The notes below the pieces were generated by a model. The model was not told the origin of the DNA. It ran no database searches and saw nothing but the letters and a program-made list of their open reading frames with translations. The position numbers and the translations under genes were made by a program. A stretch of 64,000 nucleotides of DNA from Bog-532 sp963830385. GTDB lineage: Bacteria > Actinomycetota > Actinomycetes > Streptosporangiales > Streptosporangiaceae. Positions 33,498 to 41,954 of the stretch are shown piece after piece. Each line of letters starts with the position of its first letter. Within the stretch, counting starts at the first letter, position 1. The stretch spans positions 1,550,001-1,614,000 of the forward strand of contig CAWHMD010000005.1 of NCBI GenBank assembly GCA_963830385.1, in the 5' to 3' direction.

Positions 33498-33770
33498 TCA
33501 GCCGCCGACCTTGGTGGCGTCGGCCAGGATGGCGACGACCGCGGCCACCGCCTGCTCGGCATCGGGGCCGGTGGCCGCGGCGGTGACGTTCTGCCCGCTG
33601 GTGGCGCCCAGGCCCATCACCGCCAGCACGCTCTTGGCGTTGGCGGTGCGCTCCCCCACCGTCAGCGACACGTCGGCGGCGAACTTGGCCGCCGCCACCG
33701 CCAGCTGCCCGGCCGGGCGGGCGTGCAGGTCCCCGTCCAGCGTGACGATCTGCTCACAGCTTGCGGGCAT
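33498..33770 (-). CDS. ptsH: HPr phosphocarrier protein
   Basis: 90 residues. The active His16 lies in DLHARPAGQ and the regulatory-type Ser47 in ANAKSVLAVMGLG. It carries phosphate from enzyme I to DhaM. Its start overlaps dhaM by 17 bp, which indicates tight coupling. It is a separate protein here, while in E. coli an HPr domain is fused inside DhaM. Confidence 0.93.
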   Translation of the reverse strand: MPASCEQIVTLDGDLHARPAGQLAVAAAKFAADVSLTVGERTANAKSVLAVMGLGATSGQNVTAAATGPDAEQAVAAVVAILADATKVGG

Positions 33771-34164
33771 TCCAAGCCTCCTCCGCCGCGCCGCGCACGG
33801 TCTCGATGTCGGCGCCGGCCGCCGCCATCACGGTCGCCGCCACCACACCCTCGACGAACGGCGCGTCGGCCAGCACCACCTGGCCGGGCAGGTCGTCGGG
33901 ATCGGCGAGCAGGGCCCGGACCGTCAGCACGGCGCTGCCGAGGTCGGGGATGATCAGCACGCCGGCCCCGTGGTCGGCCCGCTTGACCGCGTGGGCGACC
34001 TTGGCCTCACTGGTGCCGAGGCCGCCGTCATCGGTGCCGCCGGCCGGGATCACGGCGACGCCGTCGGGTCCCCCGGCCACCTGGCTGGCCAGATCGGCGG
34101 CGCCTTCAGCCAGCGCGGAACTGTGCGAGACGAGAACGATCCCTACTGTGGCGTCGGGGTTCAT
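33754..34164 (-). CDS. dhaM: DhaM, phosphotransferase subunit of dihydroxyacetone kinase (EIIA-mannose-like)
   Basis: 136 residues, a single-domain DhaM. The phosphorylated His14 is in VLVSHSSALAEG, and GGTDDGGLGTS matches the family. It passes phosphate from HPr to ADP bound in DhaL. It is divergent from the IclR regulator, with one operator in the 41-bp gap, and forms an operon with ptsH. Confidence 0.93.
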   Translation of the reverse strand: MNPDATVGIVLVSHSSALAEGAADLASQVAGGPDGVAVIPAGGTDDGGLGTSEAKVAHAVKRADHGAGVLIIPDLGSAVLTVRALLADPDDLPGQVVLADAPFVEGVVAATVMAAAGADIETVRGAAEEAWNARKL

Positions 34165-34181
34165 GACCTATCCTGAATGGT

Positions 34182-34198
34182 GTTCGACATCGCCGAAA
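34182..34198. promoter_or_regulatory. IclR operator, dhaM-iclR intergenic
   Basis: GTTCGACATCGCCGAAA matches the perfect palindrome upstream of dhaK at 13 of 17 positions. It lies 8 bp before the IclR start and 18 bp before dhaM, so it can act on both. Confidence 0.7.
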
Positions 34199-34205
34199 GG
34201 TTTAC

Positions 34206-35009
34206 ATGATTCAGTCGGTGGACCGGGCCGCGCGGATCCTGGCCGTTCTCGGCGCTGGCCCGCCCCGCCTGGGGGTAACCGAGATCGCCGCGCGCCTCGG
34301 GCTGGCCAAGCCGACCGTGCACGGTCTGCTGCGGACGCTCGAGCAGCACGATCTGGTCGCCCAGGATCCGGACACCGGCAAATACAGCCTCGGCCCGGGG
34401 GTGGTGTCGCTGGGCAACAGCTTCCTGGGTGGCTCGGAGCTGCGGGCGCGGTCGCTGCGCTGGGCGGAGGCGCTGGCCCAGCGGGCCGGGGAGGCGGTGT
34501 GGGTGGCCACCCTGTCCGGGGCCCGGGTGATCGTCTTGCACCACGTGTTCCGCCCGGACGACACCGTGCAGATCCTCGAAGTCGGCGCGACGATCCCCTG
34601 GCACGCCTGTGCGCTGGGTCATGCGATCATGGCCCACCGGCCGGCCCCCGAACAGGGCCGGGCGCTGGCGGCCGAGCTGACCCCGCTGACCGGGCGGACC
34701 AAGACGACCAGGGCAGCCCTCAACCGGGCGCTGACCCAGGTGCGCAAGCACGGCTACGCGATCGAGGACCAGGAAGCCACCGTCGGCGACGCCGGGATCG
34801 CCGCGCCGATCTTCGGGCGCGACGCGGTCGTGGCCGGTTCGGTCGGCCTGGTCGGTGCGGCCGACCGGCTGCTCACCCCCGCCAGCCGTCCTGGCCTGAT
34901 CCGGGCGGTGCAGGAGGCGGCCCGGGCCATCTCCCGCGACCTGGGGGCGGGCCGCGGTGACTCGACGGGGCCGGGCGCCAGCGGCCCGATGCTGTCCGCG
35001 CTGAGCTGA
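34206..35009 (+). CDS. IclR family regulator of the dihydroxyacetone kinase genes
   Basis: 267 residues. The N-terminal winged helix (about 1-65: IQSVDRAARILAVL, GVTEIAARLGLAKPTVHGLLRTLEQH) is followed by the IclR effector domain, with GATIPWHACALGHAIMA and, near its end, GDAGIAAPIFG. It sits between the two dha operons and the same operator pattern occurs at both promoters, so it probably controls all five genes. The effector could be dihydroxyacetone or a glycerol derivative, by analogy with glycerol regulators of this family. It converges on ptsI. Confidence 0.9.
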   Translation: MIQSVDRAARILAVLGAGPPRLGVTEIAARLGLAKPTVHGLLRTLEQHDLVAQDPDTGKYSLGPGVVSLGNSFLGGSELRARSLRWAEALAQRAGEAVWVATLSGARVIVLHHVFRPDDTVQILEVGATIPWHACALGHAIMAHRPAPEQGRALAAELTPLTGRTKTTRAALNRALTQVRKHGYAIEDQEATVGDAGIAAPIFGRDAVVAGSVGLVGAADRLLTPASRPGLIRAVQEAARAISRDLGAGRGDSTGPGASGPMLSALS

Positions 35010-35029
35010 CTGAGCTGGCTGGGCTGGCC

Positions 35030-36796
35030 TCACGCGGGCCTCACCGGCGCCGCGCTGAGGACGGCGGCGGCCTGGTCGGCGGCGCGGGCCGTGTCGGCCG
35101 CCGCGACCCAGGCCGCGACCTGCGGCAGCCGGGCCGCCCCGACGCTGAACGTCCTGATCCCGACGCCCAGCAGCAGCGGCAGCACCTCGGGGTCGGCGGC
35201 CGCGTCCCCGCACACCGACACCGGGATCCCGCCGTCGGCGGCCGCCGTCGCCACCGTCCGCAAAAGGGTCAGCACCCGGGGGTCGGCGGCCAGCCCGGGG
35301 CGCATCCGCGGGTCGGCCCGGTCGATGCCGAGCACCTCGCTGGTCAGGTCGTTGGTGCCGATCGAGAAGAAGCCCGCCGTCCCGGTGAACTCGGCCGCCC
35401 CGGCCGCGGTCGACTCGACCTCGACCATCATGCCCAGGAGAGGGTACTGGGCGCCGGCGGCGCCGTCGGCGGCGGCCTTCAGGGCCTCCTCGACCTGGGT
35501 CAGCTCGGCCACGGTGGTCACCATCGGGACCATGATCCGCAGGTCGGTGTCCCGGCCGGCGGCCAGGATCGCGCGGAGCTGGGCGCGCAGCGCCTCGGGC
35601 GCGTTGAGCAGCGCGGTCAGCCCGTTCGCAGGCTGGCCGTTCGCGGGCTGGCCGTTCGCGCGTTGGCCGGGTGCGGCCTGATCGGGTGAGGGCTGCGTCC
35701 CGGCCAGGAACGGCGGGACCTTGTCGCCGGAGAAGTCGAGCAGCCGGACCACGGCCGGACGGCCGGCCAGCAGTGCCAGCGGCGGGGCCAGGGCGGCCTC
35801 GTGTTCGGCCTGGGTGGGCCAGGCGGTGGCGCCGACGAACGGGATCTCGGTGCGGAGCAGGCCCACGCCGGCCGCGCCCGCGGCCAGGCCCATCCGGACC
35901 TCGCGGGCCGAGGCGGCGTTGACCAGCAGCGTGACCGGCTGGCCGTCGGCGGTGCGATGGACGGGAGTGCCGGGCGTGCCGCTTGTGGCTGGTGGTCCGG
36001 CCGGGGCTTTGGGGGTGATCGGGTCTTTCGGGGCGGCCGAGGTTGCCGGGGTGGTGCTGGCTGGTGTGATGCCTGGGGGGAGCTCGGCTGGGGCTGGGTC
36101 GATGACGAGACGGCCTTCGCCGGTGGCGTCTATAAAGGCCGGGTGACCGGCGGGGGCGTCGAGGATGGCGGGGTCGGCGCCGGCCAGCATGGGGAGGCCC
36201 AGGCCGCGGGCGATGATGGCGGCGTGGGAGCTGGCGCCGCCGGAGACCGAGACCACGCCGGCCAGCCCGGCGTCGGCCAGCCGGATGAGGTCGGCCGGGT
36301 CGGCTTCGCGGCCGATCAGGATGAACTCCCCGTCCGGCGGCGGCGCGGTCGCGGCCGCGGTCAGCTGGGCCACCACCGCCTGGCCGACCTGGCGGACGTC
36401 GTCGGCCCGGGCGGCCAGGTCCTCGCTGGGCAGCGCGGCCAGGATCGCGGCCTGGGCGTCGGCGGTGCCGACTACCGCGGCCACGGCTTCGGCGCCGCCT
36501 TCGACCGCCTCCACCGCGCCGTCGACCAGGGCCGGGTCGCCGGCCATGAGGCCGCCGATCTCGACGATGGCGGCCTGGTCGGCCCGGTCGTCGGCACGGA
36601 GCCGTTCGGCCAGCGCGAACCGTTCGGCCGCGACGGCCGCGAACGCCGCCCGGACGTCGGCTGCGGTGGCCGGACCGCCGCCCGCCGGGCCAGCCGTGAC
36701 CGCCGGGGTGGCGCCGCTCAGGTAGATCTGGCCGGTAGCTACTCCTTCGGAGACCACGCGCCCCCGGAACGTCTGGCTGGGCTGGCTGGGGCTCAC
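35030..36796 (-). CDS. ptsI: Phosphoenolpyruvate-protein phosphotransferase (PTS enzyme I)
   Basis: 588 residues. The phosphorylated His191 is in SGGASSHAAIIARGLGLP. The C-terminal PEP domain has LLRTEIPF, MVEVESTAA, GTNDLTSEVLGIDR and the Cys in VSVCGDAAADP. Two unusual inserts are present: a Pro/Thr/Ala-rich one of about 45 residues after the His domain, and an NGQPANGQPANG repeat in the PEP domain. With HPr, DhaM, DhaL and DhaK beside it, its job here is to energise dihydroxyacetone phosphorylation. The GTG start overlaps the dhaL stop by 4 bp. Confidence 0.93.
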   Translation of the reverse strand: MSPSQPSQTFRGRVVSEGVATGQIYLSGATPAVTAGPAGGGPATAADVRAAFAAVAAERFALAERLRADDRADQAAIVEIGGLMAGDPALVDGAVEAVEGGAEAVAAVVGTADAQAAILAALPSEDLAARADDVRQVGQAVVAQLTAAATAPPPDGEFILIGREADPADLIRLADAGLAGVVSVSGGASSHAAIIARGLGLPMLAGADPAILDAPAGHPAFIDATGEGRLVIDPAPAELPPGITPASTTPATSAAPKDPITPKAPAGPPATSGTPGTPVHRTADGQPVTLLVNAASAREVRMGLAAGAAGVGLLRTEIPFVGATAWPTQAEHEAALAPPLALLAGRPAVVRLLDFSGDKVPPFLAGTQPSPDQAAPGQRANGQPANGQPANGLTALLNAPEALRAQLRAILAAGRDTDLRIMVPMVTTVAELTQVEEALKAAADGAAGAQYPLLGMMVEVESTAAGAAEFTGTAGFFSIGTNDLTSEVLGIDRADPRMRPGLAADPRVLTLLRTVATAAADGGIPVSVCGDAAADPEVLPLLLGVGIRTFSVGAARLPQVAAWVAAADTARAADQAAAVLSAAPVRPA

Positions 36797-37425
36797 GGGC
36801 TGGCCAGGACGGCGTCCCGCAGCGCGCCGAGAATCAGCACGGACGACGCGGCACCGGGGTCTTCGTGGCCGACGCTGCGGGGGCCGAGGTAGCTGGCCCG
36901 GCCCTTGAGCGCCTGCATGGAGACGGTCGCCTCGGCCCCGGCCTGGGCGGTCGTGACCAGCGCGGCCAGCGCGTCGGCGGCGGACTGGCCCTCCGCCACC
37001 GCCTTGCTGAACGCGCTGGTGGCCGGGGCCAGGACGTCGACCATGGTCTTGTCGCCCTCCTTGGCCGCGCCGAGCTGCTGGATCCCGGCCAGCGCCGCCT
37101 CCAGCGCGGCCGCCAAGCCGGCCAGGTCGACGTCGGAAGCGTCGCCCAGCGACTTGCCGGCCCGCCGGAAGGCGGTGCCGTAGAGCGGGCCGGACGCCCC
37201 GCCGACCTTGGAGATCAGCGTGCGCCCGGTCAGCGTGAGGACGGCGCCGGGGGTGGCCGGCGGGTCCGCTTCCAGCGCGGCGACCACGGCGGTGAACCCC
37301 CGGTCCAGGTTGGTGCCGTGGTCCGCGTCGCCGATGGCCGCGTCCAGCTGGGTCAGGTGGTCGCGCTGGTCCCGGATCACGGCCGCGATGTCCGTGATCC
37401 AGGCGCGGAAGACGTCAGCATCCAT
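36793..37425 (-). CDS. dhaL: DhaL, ADP-binding subunit of dihydroxyacetone kinase
   Basis: 210 residues. The metal and nucleotide motif is IGDADHGTNLDRGF (about 31-44), followed by SKVGGASGPLYGTAF and GDKTMVDVLAPA. DhaL keeps ADP bound, is rephosphorylated by DhaM and phosphorylates dihydroxyacetone held by DhaK. It lies between dhaK (39 bp upstream) and ptsI (4-bp overlap). Confidence 0.95.
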   Translation of the reverse strand: MDADVFRAWITDIAAVIRDQRDHLTQLDAAIGDADHGTNLDRGFTAVVAALEADPPATPGAVLTLTGRTLISKVGGASGPLYGTAFRRAGKSLGDASDVDLAGLAAALEAALAGIQQLGAAKEGDKTMVDVLAPATSAFSKAVAEGQSAADALAALVTTAQAGAEATVSMQALKGRASYLGPRSVGHEDPGAASSVLILGALRDAVLASP

Positions 37426-37464
37426 GGTTTCTCCTCCGGGCGGCGCTGGTGGCAGTGCTAACCC

Positions 37465-38457
37465 TCAGCGTCCCCAGCGAAGCCCGGGTGTGTCCACCGG
37501 TGCGTCCCACAACCGGGTCAGGGTGTCGGTGAGCTGGGTGACCGTCACCGAGAAGCCCTGCATGTCCAGGCTGGTGATGTAGTTGCCGACCAGGTTCCGG
37601 GCGACCCGGGCGCCGTGGCCCTCGATGTAGCGCTGGACCTCGGCAAACATCAGGTAGAGCTCCATCAGCGGGGTGCCGCCCATGCCGTTGACCATGACCA
37701 GCAGGTCGCCGGACAACGGCATGTCGTCGCCGATGGCGTCCAGGACCGTGCCCGCCAGGTTGTGCGCGGTGGTGATCGTGGTCCGTTCGCGGCCGGGCTC
37801 GCCGTGGATGCCGATGCCCAGCTCGATCTCGGATTCGGCCAGCTCGAAGCTCGGCTTGCCCACGGACGGGAGCGTGCACGAGGTCAGCGCGACGCCGAAC
37901 GAGCGGGAGCGCTCGTTGACCTCACGGGCGATCGCGGCCACGTCGGCCAGCGGCGCGCCCTCCTCGGCGAGCGCGCCCGCGATCTTCTCCACGAACACGG
38001 TGGCGCCGACCCCGCGCCGTCCGGCCGTGTACAGCGAGTCCTGCACGGCCACGTCGTCATTGACCACGACCGAGACGACCTCGATGCCGTCGTCGTCGGC
38101 GAGCTCGGCGGCCAGCTGGAAGTTGAGGATGTCGCCGGTGTAGTTCTTCACGATGTGCAGGACGCCGGCGCCGCCGTTCACCGCCTGGGTGGCGGCCAGC
38201 ATCTGGTCGGGCACCGGTGAGGTGAACACCTCCCCCGCGCAGGCCGCGTCGAGCATGCCGTAGCCGACGAAGCCGCCGTGCAGCGGCTCGTGCCCGGACC
38301 CGCCGCCGGAGACCAGCCCGACCTTGCCCGGCCGCGGGGCGTCGCCGCGGATCACTACCTTGTTGTCGGCGTCCAGACGCAGAGACGGGTGCGCCGCGGC
38401 CAGGCCGGCCAACGCATCGGTGACCACATCGTCGGGTGCGTTGATGAGCTTCTTCAT
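37465..38457 (-). CDS. dhaK: DhaK, dihydroxyacetone-binding subunit of dihydroxyacetone kinase
   Basis: 330 residues. SGGGSGHEPLHGGFVG (about 50-65) contacts the substrate. His218 in GIGIHGEPG is at the same number as the His that binds dihydroxyacetone covalently in E. coli DhaK. It is the first gene of dhaK-dhaL-ptsI, with a palindromic operator 48 bp upstream. The product dihydroxyacetone phosphate enters glycolysis. Confidence 0.96.
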   Translation of the reverse strand: MKKLINAPDDVVTDALAGLAAAHPSLRLDADNKVVIRGDAPRPGKVGLVSGGGSGHEPLHGGFVGYGMLDAACAGEVFTSPVPDQMLAATQAVNGGAGVLHIVKNYTGDILNFQLAAELADDDGIEVVSVVVNDDVAVQDSLYTAGRRGVGATVFVEKIAGALAEEGAPLADVAAIAREVNERSRSFGVALTSCTLPSVGKPSFELAESEIELGIGIHGEPGRERTTITTAHNLAGTVLDAIGDDMPLSGDLLVMVNGMGGTPLMELYLMFAEVQRYIEGHGARVARNLVGNYITSLDMQGFSVTVTQLTDTLTRLWDAPVDTPGLRWGR

Positions 38458-38504
38458 ACCGTGCCCTCCAGCTTGGGCCTTCCATCGGGCCAGCCCCGAA
38501 GCCT

Positions 38505-38521
38505 GTTCGATATTGTCGAAC
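38505..38521. promoter_or_regulatory. IclR operator upstream of dhaK
   Basis: Perfect palindrome: GTTCGA and TCGAAC around TATTG. The same pattern, less perfect, lies upstream of dhaM and iclR. The next 180 bp toward 38700 are very GC-rich, with nothing recognisable. Confidence 0.75.
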
Positions 38522-38704
38522 GCGGTTCTGATCGCAACCTATGGCGGCTGGCTGCGCCCGTCAAGGGGGAGGTGGGGGGCGTGAGGGGCCGGCGCGGAGG
38601 GCGTGGAGCGCGGGCCGGGGCGCGGGGGCGCGGGGCGAGGCCGGCGCGAGCGGGGTTTGGGGAGGCCGGGCGGGCTGAGCTGAGCGTTGGGCGCCCGGCT
38701 GCGC

Positions 38705-39664
38705 TCAGCGCCAGGGGCGGGCGGAGCGGGCGGCCCAGTAGTCCGCCGGGGGCTCGGCCAGGTCGAGGTCTGGGAGCGAGCTGACCGTCAAGGCGGTCAG
38801 GTTGGAGTCGAGCTGGCCGGTGGTGACGGCGCCGGACAGGACCACCGTGGCCCAGGGGTTGGCGAGGGCAGCGGCCAGGGCTACGGCGTCCTCGGTGGTG
38901 CCCTGGGCGGCGGCCAGCTCGGAGAGGGCGGGCGGGGCGGAGCCGCCGGGGGCCAGGCGGCCGTTGGCGACCGCCTCCTTGATCAGGATGGACCAGCCCG
39001 CGGCGGCGGCCTCGGCGGCGGCCGGGCCGACCGAGGGCTCCAGCAGGTTCCAGGTGACCTGGGCGGCACCGAACAGGGGGACGCCGTCCACGGTCAGCGA
39101 CAGCGCCCGGCGGATGGTGTCGGCCTGGGCCGGCCCGCTGGTGGTGAGGCCGACCAGCACTCCCTCGGCCCGCAGGCGGGCGAGCGCGGCCAGCAGGGCC
39201 GGGTCGTCGAACAGGCCGGAATCGAGGGTGGCCGAATGGACCTGGTAGAGGGCGATGCGGTCACCGAGCAGGGCTCGGCTCTCGGCCAGCTGGGCGGTGA
39301 ACATGGCCAGGGAGTGCTCCTTGACCTCGTGGGTGTCAGCGTCCAGCTGCCAGTCGCCGACGTAGCGGTAGCCCCACTTGGAGCCGACCACCACGTCGGG
39401 GTGGCCGCGCCCGGCCAGCCAGGCGCCCAGGAACTCCTCGGCCCGGCCGTAGGAGCGGGCGACGTCGACGTAGCGGACGCCGGCCGCGTAGGCGGCGTCG
39501 AGCACCACGAAGGACTGGGCGCGCATCCCGGCCACGCTGCGGTCGGGCAGGTTGCCGGGGCGGCCGGCGGTGATGTAGGCGGGCCGGCCGAGGGCGGCCA
39601 GCCCGAGCCCGATCCGGGAGACCACCGGGCCGCCCGGGCCCAGGGTCGTGGTCGGCATCGCCAT
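38705..39664 (-). CDS. Aldo/keto reductase
   Basis: 319 residues of the aldo/keto reductase barrel. VSRIGLGLAALG at the start, VRYVDVARSYGRAEEFLG with the catalytic Asp and Tyr, GSKWGYRY with the Lys, and YQVHSATLDS with the His form the tetrad. It should reduce a carbonyl compound with NADPH. ATG 39664 has GAGGAG five bases upstream. It begins 2 bp after the MarR stop, so it is cotranscribed with its probable regulator. Confidence 0.88.
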   Translation of the reverse strand: MAMPTTTLGPGGPVVSRIGLGLAALGRPAYITAGRPGNLPDRSVAGMRAQSFVVLDAAYAAGVRYVDVARSYGRAEEFLGAWLAGRGHPDVVVGSKWGYRYVGDWQLDADTHEVKEHSLAMFTAQLAESRALLGDRIALYQVHSATLDSGLFDDPALLAALARLRAEGVLVGLTTSGPAQADTIRRALSLTVDGVPLFGAAQVTWNLLEPSVGPAAAEAAAAGWSILIKEAVANGRLAPGGSAPPALSELAAAQGTTEDAVALAAALANPWATVVLSGAVTTGQLDSNLTALTVSSLPDLDLAEPPADYWAARSARPWR

Positions 39665-39666
39665 CG

Positions 39667-40266
39667 TCACTCCTCAGGGTGGGCGCCGCCGTCGGGCCCC
39701 GCATCCGAACGGTAGCCGGGGTGGACGCCGGCGGTCAGGCCCTGAGTCTCGGCCAGCCGCGCCAGCAGGCCGTGCAGGACGGCCTGCTCCTGGTCGGTCA
39801 GCCCGGTCATCAGGTCGGCCTCGTGGGCCTGGCCGACCTGGCCCAGCTCGCGCAGGAAGCGGCCGCCGGCCTCGGTCAGGAACAGCGCGTGGTGGCGGCG
39901 GTCGTCCGGGTTGCGGCGGCGCTCGATCAGGCCGCGCTCCTGCAGGCCGTCGACCAGCAGGACCAGCCGGCTGGGCGGGGTGCCGAGCTGGCGGGCGAGG
40001 GCCTGCTGGCTCTGGCCGGGCTCCCAGGCGACCAGCCGCAGCAGGCCCGCCTGGGCCGGGGTCAGCGACAGCGCTGAGATCCGCTCGGCGAACCGGGCGG
40101 CGGCGTGCGCGCCCAGCTGGGCCAGCAGGAAGGCGCTGCCGGTGCGGCGGCCGGGCGGTCCGGCCGGCGGGGTCCGGGCGGCGGCGCCGGGCTCCGCACC
40201 GCGTTGAGACAGGCCCTCGGGGCCGAGCGGGGAGGAGCCTGCGGGGCCTCCGGCCTTGGTCACCAT
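39667..40266 (-). CDS. MarR family transcriptional regulator
   Basis: 199 residues. The winged helix (about 65-135) shows SLTPAQAGLLRLVAWEPGQSQQ, LARQLGTPPSRLVLLVDGLQERGLIERRRNPDDRRHHALFLT, typical of MarR. The first 45 residues are Gly/Pro-rich. An ATG three codons earlier (40275) is possible. It probably binds the large inverted repeat at 40285-40335 and controls both divergent operons. Redox control is possible, but no Cys lies in the DNA-binding core. Confidence 0.88.
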   Translation of the reverse strand: MVTKAGGPAGSSPLGPEGLSQRGAEPGAAARTPPAGPPGRRTGSAFLLAQLGAHAAARFAERISALSLTPAQAGLLRLVAWEPGQSQQALARQLGTPPSRLVLLVDGLQERGLIERRRNPDDRRHHALFLTEAGGRFLRELGQVGQAHEADLMTGLTDQEQAVLHGLLARLAETQGLTAGVHPGYRSDAGPDGGAHPEE

Positions 40267-40284
40267 GCACCTCATCGTATCTGC

Positions 40285-40335
40285 TTGACAATCATGTACA
40301 CCCTTTAATTATTATCCTATGTATATGATTATCAA
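40285..40335. promoter_or_regulatory. Divergent promoters inside a MarR-type inverted repeat
   Basis: TTGACAATCATGTACA (40285-40300) and TGTATATGATTATCAA (40320-40335) are inverted repeats matching at 14 of 16 positions, with a 19-bp spacer. On the plus strand TTGACA is followed 19 bp later by TATTAT. On the minus strand TTGATA is followed 17 bp later by ATAATT. Each arm therefore covers a -35 element. Confidence 0.75.
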
Positions 40336-40356
40336 ACGGAACGACAGGAGAACGCC

Positions 40357-41079
40357 ATGACCGACACCGAATCGCCCGTCACCCGGGCTCCGCGCCGCCC
40401 CCAGCAAGGCGGCCCGCCGCTCATCGCCGTCGGCCTGGCCTACGGCGTGCTGATGCTCACCGGCGTGATCTTGTCCATCAAGACCCCATCGCCGTCCGCG
40501 GGGGCGGCGGCGATGCTGGCCTACGAGCGCAGCCATCAGACGCTGCTCCAGGTGGCCGGGTTCTTCGGGTTCGGCGCGGCCGCCCCGCTGGCCATCTGGT
40601 CGGCCACCGTCTACCGGCGGCTGCGCACGCTGGGGGTGACCGCCCCGGGAGCGGTCATCGCGCTGTCCGGGGGCCTGCTGGCGGCGGCCTCGCTGGCGCT
40701 GACCGGGCTGATCGGCTGGGTCACCGCCCAGACCGCCCCGGTGGCCGATCCGGCGCTGGCCCGGGCCCTGGCCGACCTGGGGTTCGCGACCGGCGCGGCT
40801 GGGTTCGTGGTGCCGCTGGGGCTGCTGGTGGCCGGGGTCAGCGTGCCCGCGCTGCTGCTGGGGCTGACGCCGCGGCCGTGGGCGTGGTTCGGCCTGGCGG
40901 TCGCGGCGATCTCCGAGCTCTCATCGCTGGTGCTGCTGACCAGTTCGCTGGGTCCGACGCTGCCGATCGGCCGATTCGGCAGCCTGATCTGGCTGGTGGC
41001 GGTCAGCGTGCTGCTGCCGCATTCACGGCACGAGGTCCGCGGCCCGGCGGCGCGCCAACCTCGGCCGGTCGCGTCATGA
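40357..41079 (+). CDS. Integral membrane protein, DUF4386-like, unknown function
   Basis: 240 residues with about six hydrophobic helices, beginning near residue 22 (LIAVGLAYGVLMLTGVIL). The order and loop pattern resemble DUF4386-type proteins, but I am not certain of the family. AGGAG lies 8 bases before the ATG. Its stop overlaps the next start (ATGA). It is divergent from marR under the shared operator. Confidence 0.78.
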   Translation: MTDTESPVTRAPRRPQQGGPPLIAVGLAYGVLMLTGVILSIKTPSPSAGAAAMLAYERSHQTLLQVAGFFGFGAAAPLAIWSATVYRRLRTLGVTAPGAVIALSGGLLAAASLALTGLIGWVTAQTAPVADPALARALADLGFATGAAGFVVPLGLLVAGVSVPALLLGLTPRPWAWFGLAVAAISELSSLVLLTSSLGPTLPIGRFGSLIWLVAVSVLLPHSRHEVRGPAARQPRPVAS

Positions 41080-41846
41080 CCTGGGCCGGCGCCCAGCCGC
41101 CGGCCGAGCCGGGGACGCGGGTGACCGGGTGGCAACTGGTGACCGGGATCGGCTTGTCGCTCCTGCTGGCCGGGCTGCTGGGCGGGGGCACCGCCGGGGT
41201 GGCCCGGGCGGTGGCGCCGGACTGGGCGCGCACCGAGGGACTGACCGTGCTGATCGTGGCTGAGGTCTACCTGGCCGTGATCGTCGCTCTCACCATCGCG
41301 GTGGGCGGCCCGGCCGGGGTGCGTGACCGGCTGGCGCTGCGCCGCCCGCGTGCCCGCCAGGTCGGCTGGGGCGTCGCCGTCGTGGCGGTCGCGGTCGTGG
41401 CCGGGGTCGCGCTGTCGCTGGCGTTCAGCCCCCTCAGCGGCGGAGTGGTGGCGACGCTGCACGCCATCGTCCGGTCCGGCAGCGACGAAGCCCGGATGGC
41501 CACCGCCACGCCGCTGGTGTGGGCGCTGATCGTGATCCGGCTGCTGGCACTGGCCGGGACGGCCGAGGAACTGTTCTTCAGGGGCGCGCTGTACAGCTGG
41601 CTGCGGCGGCGGCTCTCGGTGCCGCTGACCATAGCCGCCACCACCGCGGCGTTCGCGCTCGAGCACGCCTACTATCCGGTGCTGCTGCCGGTGGTGCTCT
41701 GCTGCGGCGTGGCCCTCGGCTGGGCCCGGCACCGCACCCAGACGGTGGCGGTGACGATCGTGATGCACGTGCTCGTCGACCTGACGCTGTTCCTGGCCGC
41801 CGTGGCCTGGTCCGGATTAGCGGCGCCGGGAAAGCGGGAAAATTAA
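41076..41846 (+). CDS. CPBP family intramembrane glutamic endopeptidase
   Basis: 256 residues with about seven hydrophobic helices. The catalytic EExxxR appears as AEELFFRGALY, the second motif as FALEHAYY with a His, and the third as MHVLVDL. This family includes Rce1-like prenyl-protein proteases and bacteriocin immunity proteins; the substrate is unknown. Translation is coupled to the upstream membrane protein by ATGA. No T-rich hairpin follows. Confidence 0.87.
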   Translation: MTWAGAQPPAEPGTRVTGWQLVTGIGLSLLLAGLLGGGTAGVARAVAPDWARTEGLTVLIVAEVYLAVIVALTIAVGGPAGVRDRLALRRPRARQVGWGVAVVAVAVVAGVALSLAFSPLSGGVVATLHAIVRSGSDEARMATATPLVWALIVIRLLALAGTAEELFFRGALYSWLRRRLSVPLTIAATTAAFALEHAYYPVLLPVVLCCGVALGWARHRTQTVAVTIVMHVLVDLTLFLAAVAWSGLAAPGKREN

Positions 41847-41954
41847 ATTACTGGGCCGGCGGCGGTGAAATTTGGCTGGCCGGGCGGTCTGTATGAGTGA
41901 CGGCGTGCGCCGTCCCCGTGCAGACCGCTGGGCAGCCAGCCGAGATGAGGCAGC

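Noticed and set aside
33498..34164. Split or broken E. coli-type three-domain DhaM
   Set aside because: Single-domain DhaM with separate HPr and enzyme I is a normal arrangement in actinobacteria, and both genes have their own starts and intact active sites.
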